From Melampsora larici-populina 98AG31 (Eukaryota > Basidiomycota > Pucciniomycetes > Pucciniales > Melampsoraceae), in NCBI RefSeq assembly GCF_000204055.1, contig NW_006768860.1, forward strand, positions 63,504 to 127,503: DNA of 64,000 bases. The letters are read 5' to 3'. Under the pieces are notes generated by a model, which was not told the origin of the DNA, made no database searches, and saw only the letters and a program-made list of their open reading frames with translations. Positions 22,713-33,808 of this stretch are shown one piece after another; the stretch's first letter is position 1, and every line of letters starts with the position of its first letter. Made by a program: the position numbers and the translations under genes.

Positions 22713-24437
22713 TTTTACATTATCTTATCTTATTATCAAGGATGATAAAATTTGTTTTTGGAATGGAAAATAGAAAAAAGGAGTGTGCAATATGTTGAGT
22801 GATTGTGGTTTTGTAGGTTTCTGTTTTGAATGAGTTGAGTTTCTTTCTTTTTTCTTTTACAATCTTAATGTCTGTAATAGTTCTGGCATGAGACTTGTAC
22901 AGCTTGGCTATGTTGCTAGAATGTGACTTGGTTTGGACACGAATGGATGAAGTGGTAGTTCCTCTGTGCTAAATATTTGACATTTTGAATGTAATCTTTC
23001 GCGGTCAAGAAACAGTCATTGGTTTAAGTAGTTATGCCGGTTGCATTAGCATTTCCCTTGCATGAGTGAGGGTCATATTACAACTTGAGGTGAGAGACCA
23101 TTGCGGGAGTGTGGTGTCAATTAGTGAGAATGGATCAGATGATTGGTTCGAAGACACGCGAAGAGTTGATATCGTCAAGAATTAAAGTGTTCTTCGACTT
23201 CGGTAGTTTGGGGAGAGATGCGGTATCAGTCTTTCTCTGAGACTACCTGAGAGAAGCAGTGAGACATACAGGTATAGTTCAATCCCGGTCTGTGTGGCGC
23301 GTTTTTTTTCGCATGGCGCTTCCTTCTCTTTATAAGCCTTCCACGAACTACAGAACATCTAGACATCCATTGGTCAATTTCATTGGTCAAAAATAATACA
23401 TACAAAAGACGATCGAGTTGATAAAATGCAAAATGAGATGTCTTGAAAAGCAGAAGTTGGAAGCATTTTAGGTTGGTTGAAAAGAAGTGATATCGAGTCC
23501 TTTTCGTGAAGATTATACATACAAAGAGACAGTTTGAAAAGATGGCGACTGAGTCGTTTTTGAAGAAATCAAGACAACGCAACAGATAGAAACCTCTTAC
23601 ATCAAAGTATCTCGCTCCGATGACAATGCATTGTTTTTCTTGTATCGGTTTTGCTTGCTACTTTCATTCAAAGTAGCTTGTTCCAATAACATTTTGTTGT
23701 TTTGTAAGTTGCTTCATTATCAATACTTTGATATGTAAGTGGTTGTAGCGATAGAACCCCCTTGACAATGTTTCAGGGGGATTGGAGTGAGTCTGAAGGT
23801 ATAGATATAAGGTGCACATGGATGACTCGACAAAGGTTCTTGATTCTTGATGAGGTTATCGAAGTGTTAACAGCTTCTTTGAAGTCTTAATGATGAATTT
23901 GTTCAAGTCTTCATACATATGTACCAGTTGCCACCAGCCTGTACAGACAGTGTACAAAAAGCCACCATCCGGTTTACTTTTTTGTTTGTCTCAGGATAGT
24001 CTCAGAGCGAGTTAGTCTCAGAAAAAGACTGATACGGTTACGCTCCCGTAGTTTGGATATTATTGTCTACTTTTCTTGAGTTGTCCAATTCATCCATCGT
24101 TTCGCGTTCGGATCATCACGATAGCTTTTTCTTTTGAATCCATATCATTCCAACTTTTTTGAAGAACATGATTGGGTTCTCAATCAGCATCCGGCCGACA
24201 TTATCGATTCAGTCCCTCTCTTTTCGTCTCTGGTCAACTTCGACTCTTTGATACTGGTTCTAGACTACAGCGATTCATACATCCCTTTCAAGGTCAATTT
24301 GTTAGGTCACGCGACTACGAATTAATTTCTCGGTGGGTTGTTCAGCTTTTCTTTCAAGTCAAAACCACGATTCTGATATTCAAATCTGATGGTTTCCGTA
24401 TAGATTCGCAATTCGTTCACGAAACACATAAGAAGCC
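22713..24437. other. Intergenic, 1.7 kb, no supported gene
   Basis: 3' flank of UBLCP1 and 5' flank of the next gene. Open frames are short and without recognisable motifs. No repeat or RNA gene recognised. Confidence 0.5.
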
Positions 24438-27400
24438 ATGTCTGAAGAACACCCATATACCCATCGAAATGATAACTTAGATCCGAATCGATTCTATTCA
24501 AGTGCTCAACTTGACTACCAAGATCGATTGTTAAATGGAGACATAGCCACGAAGTATGACGCTCACAGAGACGATGACAGGTATTCGGCACCGTTCGACG
24601 AGGCTCGTAGGTTAATTTGGTCTGTTTCTGTTATGCTTATAGATGTGATCTTTGTTTGTGAGGACAAAACCGTCTAAATAACAAAAATTACTTTCTAAAC
24701 TGCTTCGCTGATCTCCCCTTTGTTTGGACATTTTACTCAAAAAGTCAATTCCCATTCGGCTACGTTTGCTGAGGCTGACCCACATCAACCAGGACACGAC
24801 GACACCTATGGCTACAAAGATCACGAAATACCTCATCACGGTAAGCTGAGATACAAAGCGCTTCTTCTTTCATAGCTTAGTACATAAAGACAGGTTTCAT
24901 TGACTCAAGTTTTCTGTTGATACGTGTGGTACTGTCAATGATCGAACCGATCAGCTTATCCAAACTTGACCACAAGTCATCCGGCTTCGCAGCCGAGACG
25001 TGTGGAACGATTTGAATCTTATGACCCCACATCCGACTCAGCATTTCTGACACAGCAACTATACCAATCCTCCAGGTATGGATTGAATTTGTCTTTCTGC
25101 TTATCTTTTCTCTGCTTTCATTTCAAAGTCCTTAGTTTTCTTTCATATGTTGGGTTCCACTTGTCTCACATATGTTGCTTTTACATACGCTTGCTCAAAA
25201 TCAGAAACCCACTGGCTGCAGCAAATACTCTAGCTGAGCTTGAATCCGATCGACAGCCTTATCATTCCCAGCATCCAAATTTGACATCACTAGCCCAGTT
25301 CAATCGACTTGCTCCTCATAAAGTGATACATCATCAACATCACATGGAGTCACGCCCTCAAGGTGTAAGTTATCCCGTGTCCGGGCTGACTGAACCTTTG
25401 CCGATCGATCAGGAGGTTAGGGGCGTAGGTGTAACTAAACATGCCCCAGCCGTTAGTATATCCAGGCTTATAGAGCTAAAAAGGCGAGCAAAAGCGCTCG
25501 AAGAATTGAAAAACCGATCACTTCATGATCGAATTCCATACCCTCCTCAAGAACCAACTTGGTGTCTACCAGAAACACATCATTCTTCAATACCTGTTCC
25601 AAGGGGTTTATCAGCTCCCCATCTTCGTGATATTATTCCTCCTCGACATCCCCCGCTAGGAACCTATACCGTTCCACATCCCCGTCAACCCACTGAACAC
25701 TTCTCACAACAACCTGATTATCATAGTCGAACACAACCTCCATTGGCTCGACCTCGCACCTTATCACAGCCTTTGTTGCCACCCGATATATCAGATCCTT
25801 TACTTCGTCTGCATCATCTAAAGGTCACAGAGATCATGTCTCCTGGTAAATGTCAAATCACTGCTCACTTTCAAAAACTCGTTCAATCGTTACATTGTGT
25901 CTTACTAGTTTTGCGTCTCTTTCTTATCTGGCAAAAATGAACTCGTCCTTTAACTCAACTTCAGTCAATGGTTTTGATCTATTTAAATGCGTAAGTCTAT
26001 ACTATGGACGTCTTTCTGAAATCTACAACAAAGCTGGCGAAATCGAGTTACGACAGATTCTGGATCGTCCATTAGATGCAGTCTTAGCTTCTGACCCTTT
26101 TGCTCAATCTATACCGATCGATTATGGATATGGGGCGATGAAAAGTTTGAATGATTACGGTGTTGCAAAAGAACAATTAGATTGTATTGACGCCATTTGT
26201 CTAGATGGTGAGTACTAGCTACAGTTCTCTTGCGTTATTGACAAATCAAATTTTGTATGTATATTGATCCTTTGATGCACGCTGTACGCCCAGATCTCTA
26301 CCTTCTTGAACAAGTCTTACGGAATGATTTCTCAATTATTGAGAGTGAGCGATTAAGACGATGGAATCGACGTATGCGATGGGAGGAATTGTCAATCCAA
26401 CAACAACAGGTACAATGGGATGTGATGAGCTCAACAGATCGACGGAACCTCGGCTTAGGTTCAGGAGGCTGGTGGGCTTACCGCTTACGGATGACCCCGC
26501 TTGATGATACCTATGGTCATCATCGGACACTTGTTGGAACGGATGGACTATTTGAAGAACAACATTCCGGTTTCAAAAAAGGAACTTTCGAAGCTCATTA
26601 TCCTCTCTCAACTCAAACAAAAGTTAAATTTCCATTTTGGCGAGATGGTGGATTAGGACTAGGACGTAGTTTGATCAAATGGCTTGAATTACCTTCAACG
26701 GAAGAACCCACTTATGAACCCACTTCACCACTTTCACCTTCTTCGGCTGTTGTTGATAATCCATCAACACAAGCTGTTGCAGTAGAGCCTCACAATGAGG
26801 TTGAATTACAGCATCGGAAAGAGGAACAAATGATTTCTCGTATGCGAGCTGCGTCACGCCGTCGTGCTCAATTGATTGCCTCGATTCAAGCTCAAACCTT
26901 ATTACCGCCGTCCGCTGCTGAACTGGCTTTCGCTGCATCATATCCTGTTGTAAATCATGCACATTTCGAACATCGTGGACATCCTCACGGCTATCCTGGT
27001 TTGGCAGCTTATTCACCACATCATCATTATCCGGTTCATCATCACCCCGGACAATATCATGCGCCTGATCGACAACCAGTCCATCGAAACCATTCAGCCT
27101 TACGAAGTAAAGATGTTAAGCCAACTAGCAAACCAATCCCTACTTCATCTTCAAATAATTCCGCATCAGGTCTTCCTTGGGGTGTCCTCCTCTCAGAACT
27201 TCGTAAGCGACCTGGATGGGGCGATAGACATCCTTCAAACCCTAAACCTAAGTCAAACCAAGAGTCTAAAGAAGACTCAACAACAAAGGTCAAATCAGAT
27301 GATCCGTCCAAACATGCAAACGATCCTACGAAAAAATCTTCCGATCCTAAAGATCCAGATTTGAAGAAGAATGATGAAAAGCGAGAAGCATATAAAAGAA

Positions 27401-27588
27401 TGGAATCATCGTATTCAGTAACTAGTCAAGTTCCGCCACCACCAGCTTATCAATCAAATGGATCGACTAGGAAATCATCTCTTAAAGGTTTACCACAACC
27501 TCCTTTGTTATACAAGGCAAAAGAGTTTCCTAGATCAGGCTCTAGTCGATTGGTGAAAGAACGTCCACCAACTACTAAAGATACTTGA
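24438..27588 (+). CDS. Conserved-looking hypothetical protein, His/Pro-rich (854 residues)
   Basis: Exons 24438-24606, 24745-24840, 24955-25075, 25205-25845, 25965-26207, 26294-27588, all GT-AG and in frame. The N-terminal part is polar with little order (many His, Pro, Gln, Tyr). A central segment looks folded: NGFDLFKCVSLYYGRLSEIY, SIPIDYGYGAMKSLNDYGV, YLLEQVLRNDFSIIE, RRWNRRMRWEELSIQQQQV. It is followed by GGWWAYRLRMTPLDDTYGHH and KFPFWRDGGLGLGRSLIKWL. The last 300 residues are low complexity with His-rich and Lys/Ser/Asp-rich stretches. I do not recognise a family; the folded core probably makes it a basidiomycete protein of real function. No signal peptide or membrane segment. The start ATG gives MSEEHPYTHRND. 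Confidence 0.75.
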
Positions 27589-29300
27589 GTTGATGTTTGA
27601 TAATCTTGTGTTCATCTTCGACTTTTTGACTGGATTAGATTTGATTTTCTTTTGTTATACATGTGATACCATTTTTCTCTTCTCAAGATCTAAATAGAAA
27701 GTTTCACTTACATACATATAAGTGAGAAAGATGTTATTGTACTATAAGAATATCTTTTTTAAAAACATGCATTGCTTCAATTTTTTCTACTCTTTCTTTT
27801 TTCTTTAATTTTGCATCCCATTGTTGTAATCTATTTGAAAGTACTTGAATAATTGAAATAGTCATGGATCATATATATTCCTTGTGGTTGGGAAGTTAAC
27901 AAGAGTCAAATTGCAGTTACCCAGATTCAAGGTGACATTGAACAGTTTGTAATCCTACATGCTTCGCGCATCCGGCCATATTAATCATTCTGAAACCAGA
28001 ATAGCTTGGAGCACTATGTCCAAGGATAGCCCAGATGTTGGGATCATTCTACTTTCAGAGTAGACTGTAGTCAACGGCTAATTTTGAAAACAGAAACTGA
28101 GCACATGTACTTGAAAAGACTGCATCATGCACCGCTATTCAATTATCTCAATTGTCCCAAACAGTACGGATCATTAATGGTCAAGGAGCAAGAGGTGAAT
28201 GAACAGCTTTGGTTTGATGTGGTACGAAAAAACCCTTTCTTGACCTCCGAGCCAGCTTGCTTTCAAGCTTCACAAGAGGGCATCATTCTATTGAGTTATC
28301 ATAAAAAGAAATTACAAAGAAAAAAGGTCGAAACTCAAGAAATCCAAACATTCAACCCGCTAGGATGTAGATCCAAAGTTGCTTCTTGTATATTTTGATC
28401 CGTTTGAGCTCCGGGCGAGATTTGACTAGAGTCAATCAATCAATGGATGTGGTAAACACCCAAGTATTGATTTCTCAACGTAGAATTTTGTGGGTCGTAG
28501 AATTTCTTGGGTGTGGTATCAATCCCAACACAATGGATACACGGCGGTGTTGTGTTTTGAACGTCCTCGACACAAGCCAAACCAACGGAAAAGAACGGCA
28601 TGTAGTCCTTAATGGTTGGGTTGAGAGTAGTTTCACCGGAAATTTTTACCGAGACGAGCCAGATCTGTCGTCGTTGAGATTTTGTACGACAATGTTAAAA
28701 ACAAGATATGATAAGTGCTTGAAAGACTTCGAGATCGATGTAAATGAGTCATTTTTTCTACTAACGGAAATTGATAGAATCCGCTCTTTGAGCTGGAGCC
28801 GCTTTGGCTGTGACCATGCAACGAGATAAATTCTTTGCAACTTCAGAACAAGCCCCGATCGATTGTAAGTCATTGGTAGTTGCCCAACATTGCAAGAGAC
28901 TTGAAAGTTCTAGCGCGCAAGATGTGACCGGTATCTGAATAGGTCATTGTCGAGAAAGATGAATCGATTGGATTAATCTTATATTAGTTTGATTTGCCAT
29001 CGAGATTGAGGTCTTTGATGGTGGAGAGAAAGCTGGCCTCGGTTGCTCACCGTACGCTTCGGCTTGGTTTTTAGCTTGGGTAACTTGACCATCGTCCAAA
29101 CTTCTGAGGTGGTGCGTAGAGCCTTTGAACGATATGAGATTGTGAACCGAGTTGAAATTTCAAAAGAGTGAGCTGAGCCTGCAAGTTGGGTTAGGGGTGA
29201 GATGCACGCTCGACAGCGCGTTGGTGCATGCATATTGATGGGCAATGACCGCACAATATACGAATTTCATGTCTGCACAATTGGTTGATGCTCAAGTAGG
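27589..29300. other. Intergenic, 1.7 kb, short ORFs of unknown status
   Basis: Two adjacent plus-strand frames (28084-28398 and 28386-28829, 104 and 147 residues) have no recognisable motif and no clear splice link; I leave them uncalled. 29101-29010 (minus) carries the second copy of the MVKLPKLKT gene-start fragment also seen at 14930. Confidence 0.4.
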
Positions 29301-29309
29301 GATATGTAT

Positions 29310-29895
29310 CTAACTTAACTAAGTCCCTCTCGGACGAACGAGTAGTCGAGAGAGGGACTTATACCTTATACCACAACTTTGGCATATGAGCCGGAGAAGT
29401 TTGGCTGGGCACCTTTTCAATCTTCCATATCTCTATAGCCTACAAACAAATATCCTCTGTACCAAAGAAAAGTCCTCTGCGCCTGATCATCCTACACACG
29501 CACATCTTTTCAAATCCCTTCTTTGCCGCCAGGGAAGCCCTTAAAAACCAACTTGAAAAATTGTTTTTGTGTAACATTTCAGCGCGTTTGGTGTGAGCTT
29601 TTGACAGGCTGGACAGCTTTGTGTCCAATTTTGGTGATTTTTGCAAACTTCACAATTGGATTGCTCCGTGAGTTCTGAATCAAATTAGATGTAGGCTACA
29701 CACATGTGTGTAGATTAAGCAGGCACATAGCTCTTTTCTTTGGTCCCAAGGACATTTGTTTGCAGGATCCACAGATATGGCGCGTTGAAAAAGTCCCCAG
29801 CCAAATGTTTCTGGCTCATCCGCCAAAGATGTGGTATAAGGTATAAGTCCCTCTCTTGACTACTCGTTCGTCCGAGAGGGACTTAGTTAAGTTAG
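29310..29895. mobile_element. Mutator-type (MULE) non-autonomous element, 586 bp
   Basis: Long terminal inverted repeats of 66 bp (29310-29375 and 29830-29895) with one mismatch seen, beginning CTAACTTAACTAAGTCCCTC. Flanked by a perfect 9-bp direct duplication GATATGTAT (29301-29309, 29896-29904). Long TIRs with 9-bp duplications are the mark of Mutator-like elements. The interior of about 450 bp has no transposase. Each TIR is itself partly palindromic (CCCTCTCGGACG...AGAGAGGG). Confidence 0.92.
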
Positions 29896-30113
29896 GATAT
29901 GTATGCAAGTTCAATGGCATGGGGCAGAGACAACCATCATTTCAGCTTTATTGTTGCTTATGGCAACACTAATCACCCAAAGCTATGCTCAAATGTAACC
30001 TTGATTGTACATATGCCATCCTAGCAGAGAGAGACCAAGCAGTGGTTTGAAGTGCATTTTTATTCATCTCTTATGTCAATTCATACCCGGCTCACACAAG
30101 CTACAAGCATGTA

Positions 30114-30321
30114 GTGATCCAACCAGACACAAGGCTGATGAAAAAGATTTTCAAGAGAAACCATAAAGATCACTGCTCATCCATTCATCAAGTTCTGGCA
30201 CACCCACATAATGCCTGCCATTCTCTATCATGCTTACCAGAAGCCCTAGACCTCACCAATGGAGGCGCCTTGGCCAATAGCCAAATAGAAAGAACAATCC
30301 ACCCTTCAAAAAAGAGATAGT
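30114..30321 (+). pseudogene. Old LINE ORF2 fragment, piece 1 (just before the RNase H domain)
   Basis: The frame reads HQVLAHPHNACHSL and NSQIERTIHPS, the linker seen between RT and RNase H in Tad/jockey-type LINEs. It is broken by the gypsy insertion at 30322. Joined across the duplicated ATAGT it continues FKKEIVDFTN into the RNase H piece at 36464, which proves one original LINE. Stops and shifts show decay. Confidence 0.75.
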
Positions 30322-30510
30322 TGTTAGGACCCGGGTCTGGGTGCTGGCGCGTGAGGGCAAAGGGAGAGAGGTGTGATCCAGCTATGATGGTTATTGTAGC
30401 GTGAGGGAAAAGGTCTACAACTGGTGTGTGCGTCTCCAGTTACCCAACAAGGGTGAAGTGTCACAGTCTTTGACATAGCCTCCCATGATCCGTGATAGAG
30501 GATCATAACA
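30322..30510 (-). repeat. 3' LTR of the gypsy element
   Basis: 189 bp, TGTTA...TAACA, two mismatches to the 5' LTR. Confidence 0.96.
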
Positions 30511-30525
30511 CTATCCCCCGTTTTA
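30511..30525 (-). other. Polypurine tract of the gypsy element
   Basis: On the minus strand the sequence TAAAACGGGGGATAG ends directly at the 3' LTR, the expected plus-strand primer position. Confidence 0.75.
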
Positions 30526-30609
30526 GGCCCGGGCTCCCTGTTTGCGGCCCTGCCCTCCTCCCCGGGGCGGTATTAAAAAACCCCGTGGGGAAAAAACCTT
30601 ACCCCTCTC

Positions 30610-33600
30610 TCATACCCGGCTTGTTCTTCTGTGTTCTTCCACTGCCTTCGGAAACTGTTGATCAAACTCGGCGATCGCTTCTGAGGCGTTATTAAGGTTA
30701 GCCATTGGTTCCCATGAATCTTCTTCTCTTCCAAAACCTTTCCAACTGATCAAATACTCATCTTTTCCCCGTCTTCTTCTTTTATCCAGGACCTCGTTCA
30801 CTTCCCACTCATCCTCGCCTTCTATCTGGACTGGTTCTGGTGGTTCCTGAATACGTCCTTTGATCAAATCAGGGTTGTGTTTCCTCAGAACCGACACGTG
30901 GAATACCGGGTGAACTCGTCCTAGTGTTGCTGGTAATGCTAATCGGTATGCTGACGGTGATACTTTCTTGGCGATGCTGAAGGGTCCCAACCACCGGTGG
31001 TCTAGTTTGGCGCTCGGGCGTGTTGTCGAGATATTTCGACTACTCAGCCATACCTCATCCCCTATATCCCAGTCTGGAGTTGGCCTTACCCCTCGGTCGA
31101 ATTGGTCCTTCATTGCCGTTTGAGCTCGTTTTAAGGTTTCTTTCAGTTCGTCCTGGACCTCCTGCATAATGGTTAGTCGTCTCTCAACCGTTGGGATACA
31201 TTGCCCATTGGTCGGAATTCGGCCTAGAGCAAGGTCGTACCCATAGTTGGCCTTGAATGGGGATATGTCTGTTGAAGTATGTGTACTATTGTTGTACGCA
31301 AATTCGGCAAGAGGTAAGAGTTCTTCCCAGTCGTCCTGTCGGTAACTAACAAAATGCCTTAAATACTGCTCAATTGCCTTGTTAACAATTTCTGTTTGAC
31401 CGTCAGTTCTAGGATGATACGCCGTGGATGGGTGTAATTGAATACCCAGCTGCTTATTTAACGATTCAGTGATTTTGGATATGAAGACACTCCCACGATC
31501 AGATACGATAGTCTTTGGTGAGCCGTGTAATTTCCATACGTTGGCTAACATCAGGGTTGCTAACTCGTCTGCATCCATCTCCGTGGTGCAAGGGATAAAA
31601 TGTGACATTTTCGTTAGTCGGTCAACTACGGTCAGTATGCAGTTCTTGTTGTTCGATAAAGGTAAGTCCGGAATTAGGTCATAGTTTATATCTGTCCAGG
31701 GTCCCGCTGGGATCGGCAACGGCTCGAGGGATCCAAATGGCTTCGACGTTGTTGACTTGACTCGAATGCACGAATCGCACCCATCTACGTATCGGTTCAC
31801 GTAGGCCTTCATAGATGGCCACCGGTACTGACGTTGTACTAGGCTTAACGTTTTCGCTCGACCCGGGTGGCCTGCCAATAGGCTATCGTGCCGTGTCCTT
31901 AGGATTTCCAGTTTTACCTGACGATCATCCGGAACTTCGACGATTCCATCACGGTATAGCACGTTGTCAGTCACTGTGTAGCTTTTTGGTACGTGCTCAC
32001 GCTTGTTCTTGATGTCATCTATGATAATCTTGAGTCTTGCATCTTCAGCTGATAACAATCTGATTCGGTTTAGGATTTCGATGTCTGTCCACAGGGGTCC
32101 TACGGTTGTTGGAGACCTATCAATGGCATTGATCTCATACGTCTCTTGTGGATTTCCGTGTTTGATATTGTCTTCAAACCAATTGTCAACCTCTTCGTGT
32201 ACAATGTCTTCACCTTCGAACCATGCTTCAAAACTGTCGATTTCCGTGTTGAATGAGGATTCCGACAAGTTCTCTGGTTTTAGCATCGTTCCAAATGAAC
32301 ATTTCTCTTCCTGGGTAGGTTCCAGGTCGGGGCGTCGTGACAGTGCGTCTGGTTTAGTACCTTGTTTACCAGGTCGGAATCGTATATGGAAGTCAAAGCA
32401 TCCCATCATCTCCGCCCATCTGGCCTGTCTCCTGGTAAGCTGTTTATTAGTCATAAACGTTTCTAAGTTCTTGTGATCGGTATATACTACCACCTCCAGT
32501 CTATTTGGGTTTCCTTCCAAATAGTGTCTCCATTCCTTGAAGGAGGCCACGACTGCTAACAATTCCTTATCGAATATTTCGTAGTTACGTTTGGCCTGTA
32601 CCAGGGATCGAGATAAGAAAGCGACGGGGTGTAGTAGTCCAGACTCGTCTTCCTGGGATAGGACCGCCCCTAATGCGAAGTCAGAACAATCGCACTCGAG
32701 GACAAAGGCCTTATAAGGATCAGCAATCTTCAACACCGGTGCCGTTGTGAAAGCATTCTTGAGGATTTCGAATGACTCGTTGCGCTTGGGGGTCCATTCG
32801 AACTTCACATTGTCTTGGGTAAGCTCGTGGAGTGGGCGTGTGATCTTAGATAAATTGCTGATAAACCGCCTGTAGAAGTTGGCAAAGCCCAAGAATTGTT
32901 GTGTCTGATTGACGTTCTTGGGTGCAGGCCAGTCTCTCACCGCCGATACTTTCAAGGGATCCATACGAACTTGATTTTTCGAAATCAGTAGTCCAAGGTA
33001 AGCTATCTCTTTCTGGGAGAACCGGCATTTTTCCGGTTTGAGCCAAATCGAGTGTTCCGCTAATGTCTTGAGGACTTCTTCTACTACCTGCTCGTGGTCA
33101 ACTCCTGCTGGTGTGTAGATTAGTAAATCATCGAGGTATGCTGCTAGGTCCTTGCCAATCCGGTCGCGAAGGATGTCGGATATGAAGAACTGAAAATAGC
33201 CAGGGGCCCCGGTTGGGCCAAATGGCATCACCAAAGGTTCGAATTGGCCCCTCTTGCAAATGAAGGCCAGCTTTGACTCATCCCCTTCTTTCACTCGTAA
33301 GTTATTATATCCATTACGCATATCTAGTGAAGTATACCTTTCAGCGTTTCTCAGACTGTCCACTAATTCCATGGTTAATGGCAAAGGGTAGCAATTCTTG
33401 ACGGTCAATGCGTTCAATCGTCGGTAGTCAAAGCACGGTCGCAAGTTGCCGTCTTTTTTGCCGGTGAAGAGCACAGGCGCGGCCCATGGAGATTTGGTAC
33501 GTCGGATAGTTCCCTTCTCTAGACCTTCATCGATCATTGTATCTAATGCTTTTTCCTCAGCCGGTGATAATGGTATGATTTTCCCCGCCTGCGGCGTCGC

Positions 33601-33786
33601 ACCCGGAACGAGATCCACTCGGAAGTTGTACCGTCGGTGAGGTGGTAAGGTCATGGCGTTTCGTTTTCTGAACATGTTGATATAACGATGATACCGTGTT
33701 GGCACTAATTCTTCGACTGGTTTTTCAATCTTGTCTTTTCCAGCCTCGGCCGCTAGTTTGGCGGAAATGTTCCATGACGGTGCCAT
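30610..33786 (-). CDS. Gypsy pol: reverse transcriptase, RNase H, integrase, chromodomain (1058 residues)
   Basis: RT at about residues 60-240: RPCFDYRRLN, SLDMRNGYNNLRV, VMPFGPTGAPGYFQ and catalytic AYLDD (residues 217-220 are YLDD, a common variant of YVDD). RNase H follows: VLECDCSDFALGAVLSQ, YTDHKNLETF, KPDALSRRPD. Integrase: zinc-binding HDSLLAGH and CDSC, then the D,D,E core in NYDLIPDLPLS, SDRGSVFIS and RTDGQTEIVN, and a GPF/Y-type module (HRWLGPFSI). C-terminal chromodomain: WEVNEVLDKRRRRGKDEYLI and SWKGFGREEDSWEP, presumed to direct insertion into heterochromatin. The listed ATG may not be the true start: the frame is open about 45 nt further upstream and pol is probably made by frameshift from pro. 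Confidence 0.97.
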   Translation of the reverse strand: MAPSWNISAKLAAEAGKDKIEKPVEELVPTRYHRYINMFRKRNAMTLPPHRRYNFRVDLVPGATPQAGKIIPLSPAEEKALDTMIDEGLEKGTIRRTKSPWAAPVLFTGKKDGNLRPCFDYRRLNALTVKNCYPLPLTMELVDSLRNAERYTSLDMRNGYNNLRVKEGDESKLAFICKRGQFEPLVMPFGPTGAPGYFQFFISDILRDRIGKDLAAYLDDLLIYTPAGVDHEQVVEEVLKTLAEHSIWLKPEKCRFSQKEIAYLGLLISKNQVRMDPLKVSAVRDWPAPKNVNQTQQFLGFANFYRRFISNLSKITRPLHELTQDNVKFEWTPKRNESFEILKNAFTTAPVLKIADPYKAFVLECDCSDFALGAVLSQEDESGLLHPVAFLSRSLVQAKRNYEIFDKELLAVVASFKEWRHYLEGNPNRLEVVVYTDHKNLETFMTNKQLTRRQARWAEMMGCFDFHIRFRPGKQGTKPDALSRRPDLEPTQEEKCSFGTMLKPENLSESSFNTEIDSFEAWFEGEDIVHEEVDNWFEDNIKHGNPQETYEINAIDRSPTTVGPLWTDIEILNRIRLLSAEDARLKIIIDDIKNKREHVPKSYTVTDNVLYRDGIVEVPDDRQVKLEILRTRHDSLLAGHPGRAKTLSLVQRQYRWPSMKAYVNRYVDGCDSCIRVKSTTSKPFGSLEPLPIPAGPWTDINYDLIPDLPLSNNKNCILTVVDRLTKMSHFIPCTTEMDADELATLMLANVWKLHGSPKTIVSDRGSVFISKITESLNKQLGIQLHPSTAYHPRTDGQTEIVNKAIEQYLRHFVSYRQDDWEELLPLAEFAYNNSTHTSTDISPFKANYGYDLALGRIPTNGQCIPTVERRLTIMQEVQDELKETLKRAQTAMKDQFDRGVRPTPDWDIGDEVWLSSRNISTTRPSAKLDHRWLGPFSIAKKVSPSAYRLALPATLGRVHPVFHVSVLRKHNPDLIKGRIQEPPEPVQIEGEDEWEVNEVLDKRRRRGKDEYLISWKGFGREEDSWEPMANLNNASEAIAEFDQQFPKAVEEHRRTSRV

Positions 33787-33808
33787 CGCGCAGACTTCGG
33801 GTTTACAG

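Noticed and set aside
23226..23582. Minus-strand ORF of 118 residues between UBLCP1 and the next gene
   Set aside because: Composition (Phe/Cys/Arg-rich) and lack of motifs suggest a chance frame in AT-rich intergenic DNA.
28084..28829. Two adjacent plus-strand ORFs of 104 and 147 residues
   Set aside because: No motif, no signal peptide and no splice sites linking them convincingly; may be chance frames.
29310..29895. Reading the repeated CCCTCTCGGACG blocks as a CRISPR-like array
   Set aside because: They are two inverted copies at element ends with a 9-bp target duplication, i.e. transposon TIRs; the sequence is eukaryotic.
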